A DNA stretch of 64,000 nucleotides from Geomonas diazotrophica (GTDB lineage Bacteria > Desulfobacterota > Desulfuromonadia > Geobacterales > Geobacteraceae). The stretch's first letter is position 1. Every line of letters begins with the position of its first letter. A program made the position numbers and the translations under genes. Below the pieces are notes generated by a model. The model searched no databases, was not told the DNA's origin, and saw only the letters and a list, made by a program, of their open reading frames with translations. Location: assembly GCF_018919385.1 (NCBI RefSeq), contig NZ_JAHLMF010000016.1, forward strand, positions 44,658 to 108,657, written 5' to 3'. Below, piece after piece: positions 8,777 through 19,821 of this stretch.

Positions 8777-10126
8777 CTATTTCCCGCTCTTGCTGATGCT
8801 CACCGTCTTGGTGAACTCCTTCCAGACGAAGGGATCGCTGTTGGGGGTGCCGAAGGGGAGATAGGTGAGCTTCACCTCGATGTCCAGGTCGTAGACGGCA
8901 GGCTTGTTCACCGTCTTGCCGTCGACCTCGACCTCCTCCAGGGGATACATGATGTCGAAGCGCTCCTTCACCAGCTTGCCCGGCGGAAGCCCGGTGTCCT
9001 CGATCAGGCCGCTCTTCTCGTAGGGGCCGCGCCCCATCCGGTCCCCTCTGGCCAACTGCTGGGGCACCGGCATGTAGATCTTCTCCTGGTTGAACACTTC
9101 CTTGCCATCCTTGGTCTTGGCTGTTACCGACAGAACCAGTCGGTTGGGGGTCGGTCAGCCGTCCGGTATGGAGTGCCCCGCCCGGTTCACCATCTCGACC
9201 TTGACCACCGCCTTGGGCTTGATCTGGGCTCCGTCGCGCCAGTGGTAGCCGAACGCCTCGGCCTTGAACTCCACCGCCTTGTCGGTCATGGCGGGCTCGC
9301 GGTAGGACTGGATGTTGTGGCCGAGCTTGGAGTTCTTCATGTGGCATTCCTGGCAGTTCTCCTGCCCCACCTCGGCCTTGTAGGCCCAGAGGTAGCTGCC
9401 GTAGGAGGTACAGCACTGGGTCGGCTCGTCCAGTTCCAGGTTCGGCCCCAGACCGTGGCACTGGCCGCACTGGATCGCCTGGTCCATGATCGGGCTCTTG
9501 GCCATCTTGGGGAACTTGTCGGAGGGATGATCCCCCTCCTTGGAACCGTACACCACCCCCGCCTTGGGATAGCCGTCCTGCCACTTGTGCGTGATGGCGT
9601 TCCTGTTGTGGCAGACCAGGCAGTTGATGGAGACACTCTTCAGCTTCTCCTCCAGCTTCTTGGCCCCCTCCTTGTCCTTTTTGGCCCTGGCCTCTTTCCA
9701 GCCGTACAGCGTCGCCACCAGCTCCTGGGCCACCGAGTCCTCGGCGTCCGCCAGTTGCGGCAGGTGGCACTTGGCGCACCCCATGAGGTGCTCGACCTTG
9801 ACGTCCTTCGGGCTCTTCACCCCGGAATAGGGCTCCTCCATGAGGCCGTTCTCGATGGTGGTCATGATGGTCATCGCCGTGCGCGCCGTCCCGAAAAGGG
9901 AGCGCGAGTGAATCGATTTCTGGGCCTGGTCATGCTGCTCCTGGTGGCACTCCACGCAGGAGCTCGAGTCGTACATCTTGGCCAGCTCGGCGATGGTCTT
10001 CGCCTTCCCCGATTTGGCCACTATCGTTTCCTGCCAGCCGATGCCGGCCTTCCCTGCAAAAGCTGGGGCCGCCAGCGCAAAAAGAAGAGCGGCCGCGAGG
10101 CTTGCCTGCACATTCATTCTCTTCAT
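8777..10126 (-). CDS. extK: Pentaheme c-type cytochrome with in-frame UGA, probable selenoprotein (ExtK/ExtKL-type)
   Basis: Signal peptide (cleavage near AFA/GKA) and five CXXCH motifs, with Cys at 57, 117, 169, 220 and 258. A TGA at 9155-9157 follows residue 323 in the motif AGHSIPDG. The same frame then continues without shift for 125 residues (PTPNRLVLSVTAKTKDGK...) to a TAA at 8777, giving 449 residues with the UGA as residue 324. The region after the UGA aligns with AGHNLPTSLTNVRQMWLEIV of the pentaheme cytochrome at 28001, so it belongs to the fold. A SECIS-like hairpin sits in the right place (9126-9144). Selenocysteine is therefore more likely than a broken gene. It is the fourth gene of the ext-type conduit and probably faces the periplasm or the outer-membrane barrel. 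As I recall, the Geobacter extKL pair was re-interpreted as one Sec-containing gene. Confidence 0.85.
9126..9144 (-). promoter_or_regulatory. SECIS-like RNA hairpin downstream of the UGA
   Basis: On the minus strand ACCGAC-UGGUUCU-GUCGGU folds as a perfect 6-bp stem with a 7-base loop. The loop begins 17 bases after the UGA and has GG at positions 2-3. Bacterial SECIS elements bound by SelB typically have a short stem with a G in the first two loop positions, about 16-37 bases after the UGA, so this one fits. Confidence 0.75.
9155..9157 (-). other. In-frame UGA, probable selenocysteine codon (residue 324)
   Basis: The TGA interrupts an otherwise continuous frame with no change of reading phase. 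It directly follows AGHSIPDG, a conserved loop of multiheme cytochromes. The reading frame, codon use and homology continue on the other side. Confidence 0.8.
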
Positions 10127-10158
10127 GGTTCCCTCTGTCGTTTCCGGTTAGCACATCA

Positions 10159-10190
10159 GGAGGGGCGCCCGCCGTGGCGGGCGCCCCTCC
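10159..10190 (-). promoter_or_regulatory. Very strong intercistronic hairpin between extJ- and extK-type genes
   Basis: A perfect 15-bp GC-rich stem (GGAGGGGCGCCCGCC with its complement) separated by only GT, in the 67-bp gap between the two genes. No T tract follows on the minus strand, so it is more likely an RNA-stability or expression-balancing element than a terminator. Confidence 0.6.
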
Positions 10191-10193
10191 CTG

Positions 10194-10514
10194 TCAGCAG
10201 CCCTGCAGTTCGTCCCCCTCGCACTCCGAGAGGGAGATCGGGGAATCGACCTTTATCTTCTCCGCCTTGGCCTTGCCGAACTTCAGCGTCACCTCGTTCC
10301 CCTGCACGGCGAGCACCTTCGGGCTCCCCCCCAGAGAGTTGACCATGGCACCCTTTTTCACGAAGGCCGGAGCGGGGGCTTCCAGCGTCACCGTTACCTG
10401 CTCCCCTTCCACCTTGGTCACCTTCCCCTTGGCCGGGCCTGCCGCGAAGGCCGCCGTCGCAAGGGATATCGTCATTACGGCCGCGGCCGCCATTCGCATC
10501 GCTTTACGCAACAT
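10194..10514 (-). CDS. extJ: Small exported protein of the ext-type conduit (ExtJ-type)
   Basis: A 106-residue protein with a signal peptide ending near AFA/AGP. The mature part is an all-beta-looking domain (GKVTKVEGEQVTVTLEAP... VKKGAMVNSLGGSPKVLAVQGNEVTLKF) that resembles small OB/SH3-like folds, with two C-terminal cysteines (S-E-C-E-G-D-E-L-Q-G-C). The ATG at 10514 is chosen over the one at 10520 because GGAGG sits at a proper distance only from the inner one. It lies between the barrel and the cytochrome, the position of extJ in Geobacter extHIJKL. Its role is unknown; it may help join barrel and cytochrome. Confidence 0.7.
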   Translation of the reverse strand: MLRKAMRMAAAAVMTISLATAAFAAGPAKGKVTKVEGEQVTVTLEAPAPAFVKKGAMVNSLGGSPKVLAVQGNEVTLKFGKAKAEKIKVDSPISLSECEGDELQGC

Positions 10515-10540
10515 GTTCATCCTCCTTTGTTGTTTGCCCG

Positions 10541-11740
10541 CTAGAAGATCACCTGGAGCTGGGTCACGTAGGTCATGAAGTCCTCGGTCCTGTCGGCCTG
10601 GGTCCCGCTGCCGTTGCGGAAACCGGTCGAGTTGGCCTCGAAGGTGAGCTTCAGGTTCTGGTCACGCAGGTAGTAGTTCATGCCGCCGCCGGTCCAGAAA
10701 ACGCGCTGGTCGTAGATGCCGTTGAGGTTGGCGAACTTCCAGTTCTCGTGCCGGACGAAGAGCTGCAGCGGGATGTTGGGGAGCAGGTAGCCCGCCTTGA
10801 CGTAGTAGCCGTTCTTCTCCCCGTTGATCCCGGCCGCGTTGGCGTCGGGGTTGTCTCCCAGGTAGGCGTCGTCCAGATCGACCTTCTCGTAGGCCCCGGA
10901 CGCGGTGAATGTCCCGAGCCCTTCCACGGGGTATTCAACGAAACCGTCGAAGGTCCATGCCTTGTAGTCCTTCTTCCCGGTCCTCGCGACGGTGTCGGCA
11001 TAGGCGACGTCCGGCTCGAACTGGTAGGCCGCCCCGAAGGTGGCAACCTTCTTCTTGCCCAGGTAGGTGCCCTTGTAGCCGTAGTCGTTTTCCGGGTCGA
11101 GCAGCGTCACGTGGGCGCGTGCCGAGTAGCGGAAGTTGGAGGCAGGCGCGGTTTCGCCTGAGACAGCCTTGCGTCCCTCCATGGCGTCCACGCGGTACTG
11201 GAACATGTCGTTGAACAGGTTCCCCCAGATGGCGACCCCCGTGTCGCGGGTGGTCACGTAGGGCGCGCGGATGAAGAGCGAACGGTCCAGGGTGAGCGGC
11301 GCCTCGCACGCCTCCAGGTTCTCGCGGGAGAGGTTGTACTTGAACTTGCCGACGTTGATGCGGAAGGCGTTGTCGATCTTGAAGCGCACCACCGCGTCCA
11401 GGAGCTGGAAGTTGGAGCCCTGGTTCTCCCTGGCCACGTCGAGTGGGGTCAGGTTCTGGTCGTCGGTGTACTCGGTCTGCACGTAGAGCGACATCATGTC
11501 GCCGTACTTGCCCATCAAGGCGAGGCGGTTGCGGCGGAAGTTGAAGTTGGCCGTGGTGTCCTCATCGTTGTCTCCCGAGCCGATGTCGCGGAAGGTCATC
11601 TGGAACTGGCCCTTGTAGTCCAGCTGCAGCGCCCCCTCGTCGTTGGGGCCGAAGGTCATCTTGGGTCCTGCATATGCGGTTCCGCTGGCCAGCGCCAGCC
11701 CCAGAAGGGCGGCACAGACGGTCTTGTTGATATTGATCAT
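10541..11740 (-). CDS. extI: Outer-membrane beta-barrel of the electron conduit (ExtI-type)
   Basis: A 399-residue protein with a signal peptide ending near TAYA/GPK. The rest alternates polar and hydrophobic residues in short amphipathic strands separated by Asp/Gly/Asn-rich turns, and the last residue is Phe (QLQVIF), the usual beta-barrel assembly signal. It resembles phosphate-porin-type barrels. In Geobacter the barrel of this locus, ExtI, is needed for electron transfer to some extracellular acceptors and has been linked to selenite and tellurite reduction. It should sheath the cytochrome(s) across the outer membrane. A good ribosome site (AGGGAG) precedes the ATG. Confidence 0.8.
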   Translation of the reverse strand: MININKTVCAALLGLALASGTAYAGPKMTFGPNDEGALQLDYKGQFQMTFRDIGSGDNDEDTTANFNFRRNRLALMGKYGDMMSLYVQTEYTDDQNLTPLDVARENQGSNFQLLDAVVRFKIDNAFRINVGKFKYNLSRENLEACEAPLTLDRSLFIRAPYVTTRDTGVAIWGNLFNDMFQYRVDAMEGRKAVSGETAPASNFRYSARAHVTLLDPENDYGYKGTYLGKKKVATFGAAYQFEPDVAYADTVARTGKKDYKAWTFDGFVEYPVEGLGTFTASGAYEKVDLDDAYLGDNPDANAAGINGEKNGYYVKAGYLLPNIPLQLFVRHENWKFANLNGIYDQRVFWTGGGMNYYLRDQNLKLTFEANSTGFRNGSGTQADRTEDFMTYVTQLQVIF

Positions 11741-11796
11741 GGTCGTCTACTCCCTATGTGGTCGATTGATGATCGGTAAGCTGCACCCGGCGCCCG

Positions 11797-13110
11797 TTAG
11801 CAGCCGCCTCCGCCGCCGGTGGTGCCGCTGCCGCTGCTGGTGCTGACCGGGCTATGGTAGGCGGCGTCGGTATCCTCGATCTGGTTGCCGGTCGCGTAGG
11901 TGGGCTCCGGGCTCAGCAGCCTGGTGCTGTAGGTGACGATGGCGCGTCCCGCATCGATGTTGTAGGTGCGCGAATCGGTCAGCCCGGTGGTATCCCAGAT
12001 GGAACCCACGGCGAGCTTGCCCCCTGCGTTGGCCAGGGTGGTGCCGACCTTGTCCGAGCTGGCCATGAGCCCCCACTGTCCCCAGGAACCGTCGTACCAT
12101 ACCGCCTTCAGGGCTCCGGCGGTGGTCTCGTTGTAGTAGGCGTAGCCGTCGATGGCGAAGAAGAGGACGCTGGCGATGTTGCCGGCGCGGCAGATGGTGT
12201 AGATAGAGGTGCGTCCCGCCGGGATGGCCAGCGCCGTCTGCACCTCGGCGACGGACTTGAATTTGCCGGCGGTGTGCAGGAGGGTGTGCGCCTTGTTGCG
12301 GCCACCGTGCACGGCTCCTTCAAAGACCACGTACTTGGTCGGGGTCGAGGTGTCGATCAGGTCCGAGGTGGGGCCGGCCGGGACGTCGGTGCTCCTGCCG
12401 TCGATGAAATCGTTGGTTGCGGTTCCCGCGTTGACCGCGGCGATCATGTCGGCGAGGGAAGCCCTCAGGTCCGCCCTTACCCGGTTCACGCCGTTGGGGG
12501 TAACCGCGTAGCTCGACCTGGCGACGGTCGGCTTGTCGAAGACCAGCGGCATCCCCGCCGCCTTCCAGGCCTTGTTGCCGCCGTTGAGGACCTTGAGCCT
12601 CTCCTTGGGGAAGCCCCAGTAGCGGAACACGGTGTAGCCCCTGGTGAGGTTCCAGGGCGACCCGCTCTCAGCCTCGGAGGTGGTGAAGACGATGGTCGTG
12701 TTTGCGTCTATGCCGGCGCGCTGGATCAGGGTATCCATCGTGGTCCCGTCAGGAACCATGGAACCGGTGTACATAGGCCCTTCCACGCGGGTCTGGGCCA
12801 GTTCGGTGTTGAGACCGACGCTCTGGGAACCTGCGATGTGCCCGAGATCGTAGTTGGTGACGGTCCCGTCGACCTGGAGTATCACCACCCGGTCGTAGCC
12901 ACCGGCCTTGTTCACCTTGCCCTCGGTGATCCACTGGCTCAGTTCCGCTGGCTCGATCAGTGCGGTTGCAGTTTTGGTCGTGGTAACACCCTTGGCAGGG
13001 CTGTCATAGCTGGTATCACCGCACCCCCAGATGCTGAGTACCGCTACGGCCAAAAGGCCGAGCAGCGAGAACAGCAATACCCTGCTCTTCTTCATCATCT
13101 TTTCCGACAT
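11797..13110 (-). CDS. extH: Rhodanese-like lipoprotein of the electron conduit (ExtH-type)
   Basis: Start at ATG 13110, preceded by AAAGGAGGT. The 437-residue product has a hydrophobic stretch ending in S-I-W-G-C30, a plausible lipobox. Two rhodanese-fold repeats follow. The first has lost the catalytic Cys; the second keeps a loop C-R-A-G-N-I-A-S near residue 306. The C-terminus is a Ser/Gly tail ending in GGGGGC. It is the first gene of the ext-type operon. The Geobacter counterpart is described as a rhodanese-family lipoprotein. Whether it handles sulfur or selenium here is unknown; a selenoprotein in the same operon makes the question interesting. Confidence 0.82.
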   Translation of the reverse strand: MSEKMMKKSRVLLFSLLGLLAVAVLSIWGCGDTSYDSPAKGVTTTKTATALIEPAELSQWITEGKVNKAGGYDRVVILQVDGTVTNYDLGHIAGSQSVGLNTELAQTRVEGPMYTGSMVPDGTTMDTLIQRAGIDANTTIVFTTSEAESGSPWNLTRGYTVFRYWGFPKERLKVLNGGNKAWKAAGMPLVFDKPTVARSSYAVTPNGVNRVRADLRASLADMIAAVNAGTATNDFIDGRSTDVPAGPTSDLIDTSTPTKYVVFEGAVHGGRNKAHTLLHTAGKFKSVAEVQTALAIPAGRTSIYTICRAGNIASVLFFAIDGYAYYNETTAGALKAVWYDGSWGQWGLMASSDKVGTTLANAGGKLAVGSIWDTTGLTDSRTYNIDAGRAIVTYSTRLLSPEPTYATGNQIEDTDAAYHSPVSTSSGSGTTGGGGGC

Positions 13111-13208
13111 ACAACCTCCTTTGGATTGGCTAAAATATGGCTTCAACTACCTTGAACGTCCCCTCCTCCTTTCTGCTTGATTAATACAGTCAAAGATACC
13201 GCGTCCAT

Positions 13209-13236
13209 AAGTTAAAATAATTTCGTTTTATGTCAA
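13209..13236 (-). promoter_or_regulatory. Candidate promoter of the ext-type operon
   Basis: On the minus strand TTGACA, a 16-bp spacer and TAACTT, about 100 bp before the extH-type ATG at 13110. The -35 is perfect and the -10 weak, as expected for an activated promoter. Confidence 0.5.
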
Positions 13237-13449
13237 GAATGTTCACTTACTGGGTGAGGCGGCTAAATAACTTAAGCAAGAGAACTGAAATCTGACACGA
13301 CGATGAGTCGTCCATAGCACGTATTGCCGCAACTGTGTTATTTGAAAGGAATTCTATATATGGCGCTGAAGGCAATCTGACTGAACAGCTCATTGTTGCC
13401 ATTTCGCGTAATGGGGTAAACTACTCAAGTGAAAATTATTCATAGCATC

Positions 13450-13466
13450 ATGCGCAAAAGGCATAG
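13450..13466. promoter_or_regulatory. LysR-type box 1 (T-N11-A)
   Basis: ATGCGCAAAAGGCATAG contains an ATGC-N7-GCAT inverted repeat with T-N11-A spacing. It shares ATGCG-N6-GGCATAG with box 3. Confidence 0.5.
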
Positions 13467-13551
13467 TAATTAATGATATTTAACACTTTTGTTTGACTCG
13501 GTCTGACTTCTTCCTCAAATCGGCTGTTGCAATCTATATAAGTTTTTTGCA

Positions 13552-13570
13552 ATATGCACAAACGACATAT
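13552..13570. promoter_or_regulatory. LysR-type box 2 (T-N11-A)
   Basis: ATATGCACAAACGACATAT is a perfect ATATG-N9-CATAT inverted repeat with T-N11-A spacing, 54 bp upstream of the LysR start codon. Confidence 0.6.
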
Positions 13571-13581
13571 TCTCACACAGC

Positions 13582-13600
13582 CTATGCGTGTTTGGCATAG
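13582..13600. promoter_or_regulatory. LysR-type box 3 (T-N11-A)
   Basis: CTATGCGTGTTTGGCATAG is a perfect CTATGC-N7-GCATAG inverted repeat with T-N11-A spacing, 24 bp upstream of the LysR start. Its position suggests autoregulation. Confidence 0.65.
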
Positions 13601-13623
13601 CCGGCATCACTGGGGCGAAATAC

Positions 13624-14547
13624 ATGGATTTCACCAATCTGAAAACACTCGTTGTCTCGGTCGAGTGCGGCAGCTTTTCCAAGGCGGCCGAGATCCTCTG
13701 TGTGACACAGTCCGCCGTCTCCCGCAGGATCAAGATCCTCGAGGACCATTACGGACAGCTCCTTCTGGACCGCTCCGGCCTCGCGATGAAACCGACGGCC
13801 GCGGGACAACTGCTGGTCGAGAAGGCGCGCCAGGTACTGAAGATGGAGCAGGAATTCCTGTACGAACTGCAGCTTCTGGCGCGTAAACGCAAGATCTCCT
13901 TCTGCTGCACCGCCCCCTTCGGCATCTCCTTCCTGCCGGACATCTTCACGCGCTTCATGTCGCGCAACTCCCAGACCAGCGAACTGAGCTTCGTCTTCGA
14001 CATGCCCGAAGGAGCCCTGAAGGGGGTGAGGGAAAAGCTGTACGACCTGGTTCTGATCGAATTCTGCGAGGATCTGAACCTCGAGGATTTCGCCGTCTAT
14101 GCGCTCCCCGACGACGAGATGGTCTTCGTGAGCAGGCCCGCCTTCGGCATCGACGCCAAAGTGGTCGACGTGGAAACCATGCTCGGCCAGCGCCTGTACT
14201 GCAAGAAGTCCGGCTGCTGCGCCCGGCGCTTCCTGGAAAAAAGCATGCACGTCATCGGCCGCGACGCCGCCGAGTTCCGCAACACCGTCTACTTCGACGA
14301 CATCCCGTTCATCATCAAGGCGGTCCAGGCCGGCGAGGGGATCACTTTCATCTCCCGCAGCGTGGTCGCCGCTCACCTGGCCGACGGTTCGCTGGTCAGC
14401 CACCAGGTCAGGGGGTTCGCCCCCTCCAGGCCGCGGCGCCTGGTCCTGGAGAAGAACCGCAACCTCGACCCGACCCTTTCCGACCTCATCGAGGAGATCT
14501 TCCACAGGTTCTCGCTCGCTCCCCCCCCGGAACTGGTGTCGCGCTGA
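13624..14547 (+). CDS. LysR-family transcriptional regulator, probable regulator of the ext-type operon
   Basis: Start taken at ATG 13624, where the product begins MDFTNLKTLVVSVECGSF, the standard LysR N-terminus; the palindromes upstream argue against an earlier start. The 307-residue length is typical. A winged helix occupies about residues 1-60 (KAAEILCVTQSAVSRRIKILE) and a periplasmic-binding-protein-like effector domain about 90-290. It is divergent from the ext-type operon, the usual LysR arrangement, with three T-N11-A palindromes between them. The inducer is unknown. Confidence 0.88.
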   Translation: MDFTNLKTLVVSVECGSFSKAAEILCVTQSAVSRRIKILEDHYGQLLLDRSGLAMKPTAAGQLLVEKARQVLKMEQEFLYELQLLARKRKISFCCTAPFGISFLPDIFTRFMSRNSQTSELSFVFDMPEGALKGVREKLYDLVLIEFCEDLNLEDFAVYALPDDEMVFVSRPAFGIDAKVVDVETMLGQRLYCKKSGCCARRFLEKSMHVIGRDAAEFRNTVYFDDIPFIIKAVQAGEGITFISRSVVAAHLADGSLVSHQVRGFAPSRPRRLVLEKNRNLDPTLSDLIEEIFHRFSLAPPPELVSR

Positions 14548-18441
<3,894 letters not shown>

Positions 18442-18498
18442 CGTACAGGCGGGAAAGTGCGGGGGCGGTGCGAGGTGGCGGCAGTCACTTGCGGCACC

Positions 18499-19716
18499 TC
18501 AAGCCGCTCCCGCAGTGCCGGCGGCCGACCGATTCCCCGAGCGCACCCGCTCCCCCCTGGCGCTCCCCGCCGCGAAAAGCACCGCCGCCGCCAGGCCGAT
18601 CCACCCCGCGCCTTGAAAGACGGCGGCAAGCCCGAAGCGGTGTTGCAGCCACCCCCCAAAGAGAGGACCCACCACGAACCCGAGGTTCAGCGACGTGTTG
18701 AAGATCCCCACCGCAACTCCCGTTCCGTGACGCTCCCCCTGCTCCAGCAAAAGCGCGGTGCTGGCAGGCTGGGACAGCACGCTGCACAGCCCGATCCCTC
18801 CCCCGAGCATGAGCACCTGGTGGAACCCCTGGGCCACCGGAACCAGGAAGTAGAGCAGCGATACCGAAACCCCTCCCAGGAGCACCAGGGACTTGCGCGG
18901 CAACCGGTCGGAAAGCCACCCCACCGGTCGCAGCAGGGACGTGATCACGAGGGTGCTGGAAGCAAGCACCATCCCGGTCTGGGTGCCGCTGAGCCCCAGC
19001 CGCGCGTCCAGGAGGATGGGGAGAAAGCCGGCCAGGAGGGAGATCCCGCATCCCCTGCCGAAGATGAAGGCCAGGAGTCCCCCCATGGTGCCGTGGCGCG
19101 CCGCCTCCAGTGCGGCAGGCAGCGCCAGGCCGGACTCCCGCCGGCCCGTGGGGATTGCCGAATGACCGTGTGTCGGTATCTGCCGCAGGGCGAGCGCCAG
19201 CGCGAACAGGCACAACGTGGCGAGGCAGGCGAAGATGCCGTAAAAGCCCCAGAGATCGTGCAGCACCCCACCCAGAAGAGGCCCCACCCCCACGGCGAGG
19301 TAGAAGGAGATGTCGAAGGTCCCGGCCGCGCGCCCCTCACCTTTCGGGCCGCCAACGACCGCAACCAGACAGAGCATGACAGGCCTGAACATGGCGCACG
19401 CCAGCCCCTGAAGCAGGCGCAACAGCGCGATGAGCGCGAGCTGAGAGCAAAAGAGATAGCCAAGGGACACGAGAAGGTAGAGCGTGAGGCTGAGCGTGGC
19501 GGCACGGCGGGCGCCGATGCGGTCGACGCAGGCCCCCATGACCGGGCTGAAAATGATCTTCGAGAGGGAGAAAAGCAGCAGCGGCAGCCCCAGCAGAAGA
19601 CCGCGCCCCCCGAGGGAGAAAAGGTAGGTGGAAAAGAATGCGTCCGCGATGCCGAACCCGAGGCTGGTTGCGAAGTTGATCAGAAACAGCGACTTGAACA
19701 GTTTTTCATTCTTCAT
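18499..19716 (-). CDS. Major facilitator superfamily transporter
   Basis: A 405-residue membrane protein with about 12 hydrophobic helices. ATG 19716 (MKNEKLFKSLFLINFATSLGFG) is chosen because GGGAA lies upstream; the longer frame adds a hydrophilic, Pro-rich leader that no MFS protein needs. The loop after helix 2 (MGACVDRIGARRA) matches the MFS G-x3-D-R-x-G-R-R signature, repeated in the second half as VGWLSDRLPRK. This is typical of drug or sugar-efflux MFS exporters. It faces the PFOR gene tail-to-tail. Substrate unknown. Confidence 0.85.
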   Translation of the reverse strand: MKNEKLFKSLFLINFATSLGFGIADAFFSTYLFSLGGRGLLLGLPLLLFSLSKIIFSPVMGACVDRIGARRAATLSLTLYLLVSLGYLFCSQLALIALLRLLQGLACAMFRPVMLCLVAVVGGPKGEGRAAGTFDISFYLAVGVGPLLGGVLHDLWGFYGIFACLATLCLFALALALRQIPTHGHSAIPTGRRESGLALPAALEAARHGTMGGLLAFIFGRGCGISLLAGFLPILLDARLGLSGTQTGMVLASSTLVITSLLRPVGWLSDRLPRKSLVLLGGVSVSLLYFLVPVAQGFHQVLMLGGGIGLCSVLSQPASTALLLEQGERHGTGVAVGIFNTSLNLGFVVGPLFGGWLQHRFGLAAVFQGAGWIGLAAAVLFAAGSARGERVRSGNRSAAGTAGAA

Positions 19717-19767
19717 GTCGGTTCCCTGCGTCCGGTCACGCTCCGCCCCGGCTGGCGCTTCAACTGG

Positions 19768-19799
19768 AGCGCCCTGCGTACCAGGTGACGCAGGGCGCT
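19768..19799. terminator. Hairpin downstream of the flavocytochrome gene
   Basis: A perfect 12-bp stem (AGCGCCCTGCGT with its complement) with an 8-base loop, 23 bp beyond the flavocytochrome stop. The T tract is poor on both strands, so termination may be inefficient. Confidence 0.55.
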
Positions 19800-19821
19800 T
19801 TGCGTTTGACAACGAGCTCGA

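Larger units (their letters stand above)
13111..13623. other. AT-rich divergent regulatory region between extH-type and LysR genes
   Basis: About 510 bp, clearly richer in A+T than its surroundings, with no credible gene. It holds the candidate ext promoter at 13209-13236 and three LysR-type palindromes at 13450-13466, 13552-13570 and 13582-13600. Confidence 0.7.

Noticed and set aside
9155..9157. Pseudogene call for the UGA-containing cytochrome
   Set aside because: No frameshift, the sequence after the UGA is still homologous and codon use is normal, and a well-placed SECIS-like hairpin follows. Selenocysteine explains all of this better than a nonsense mutation.
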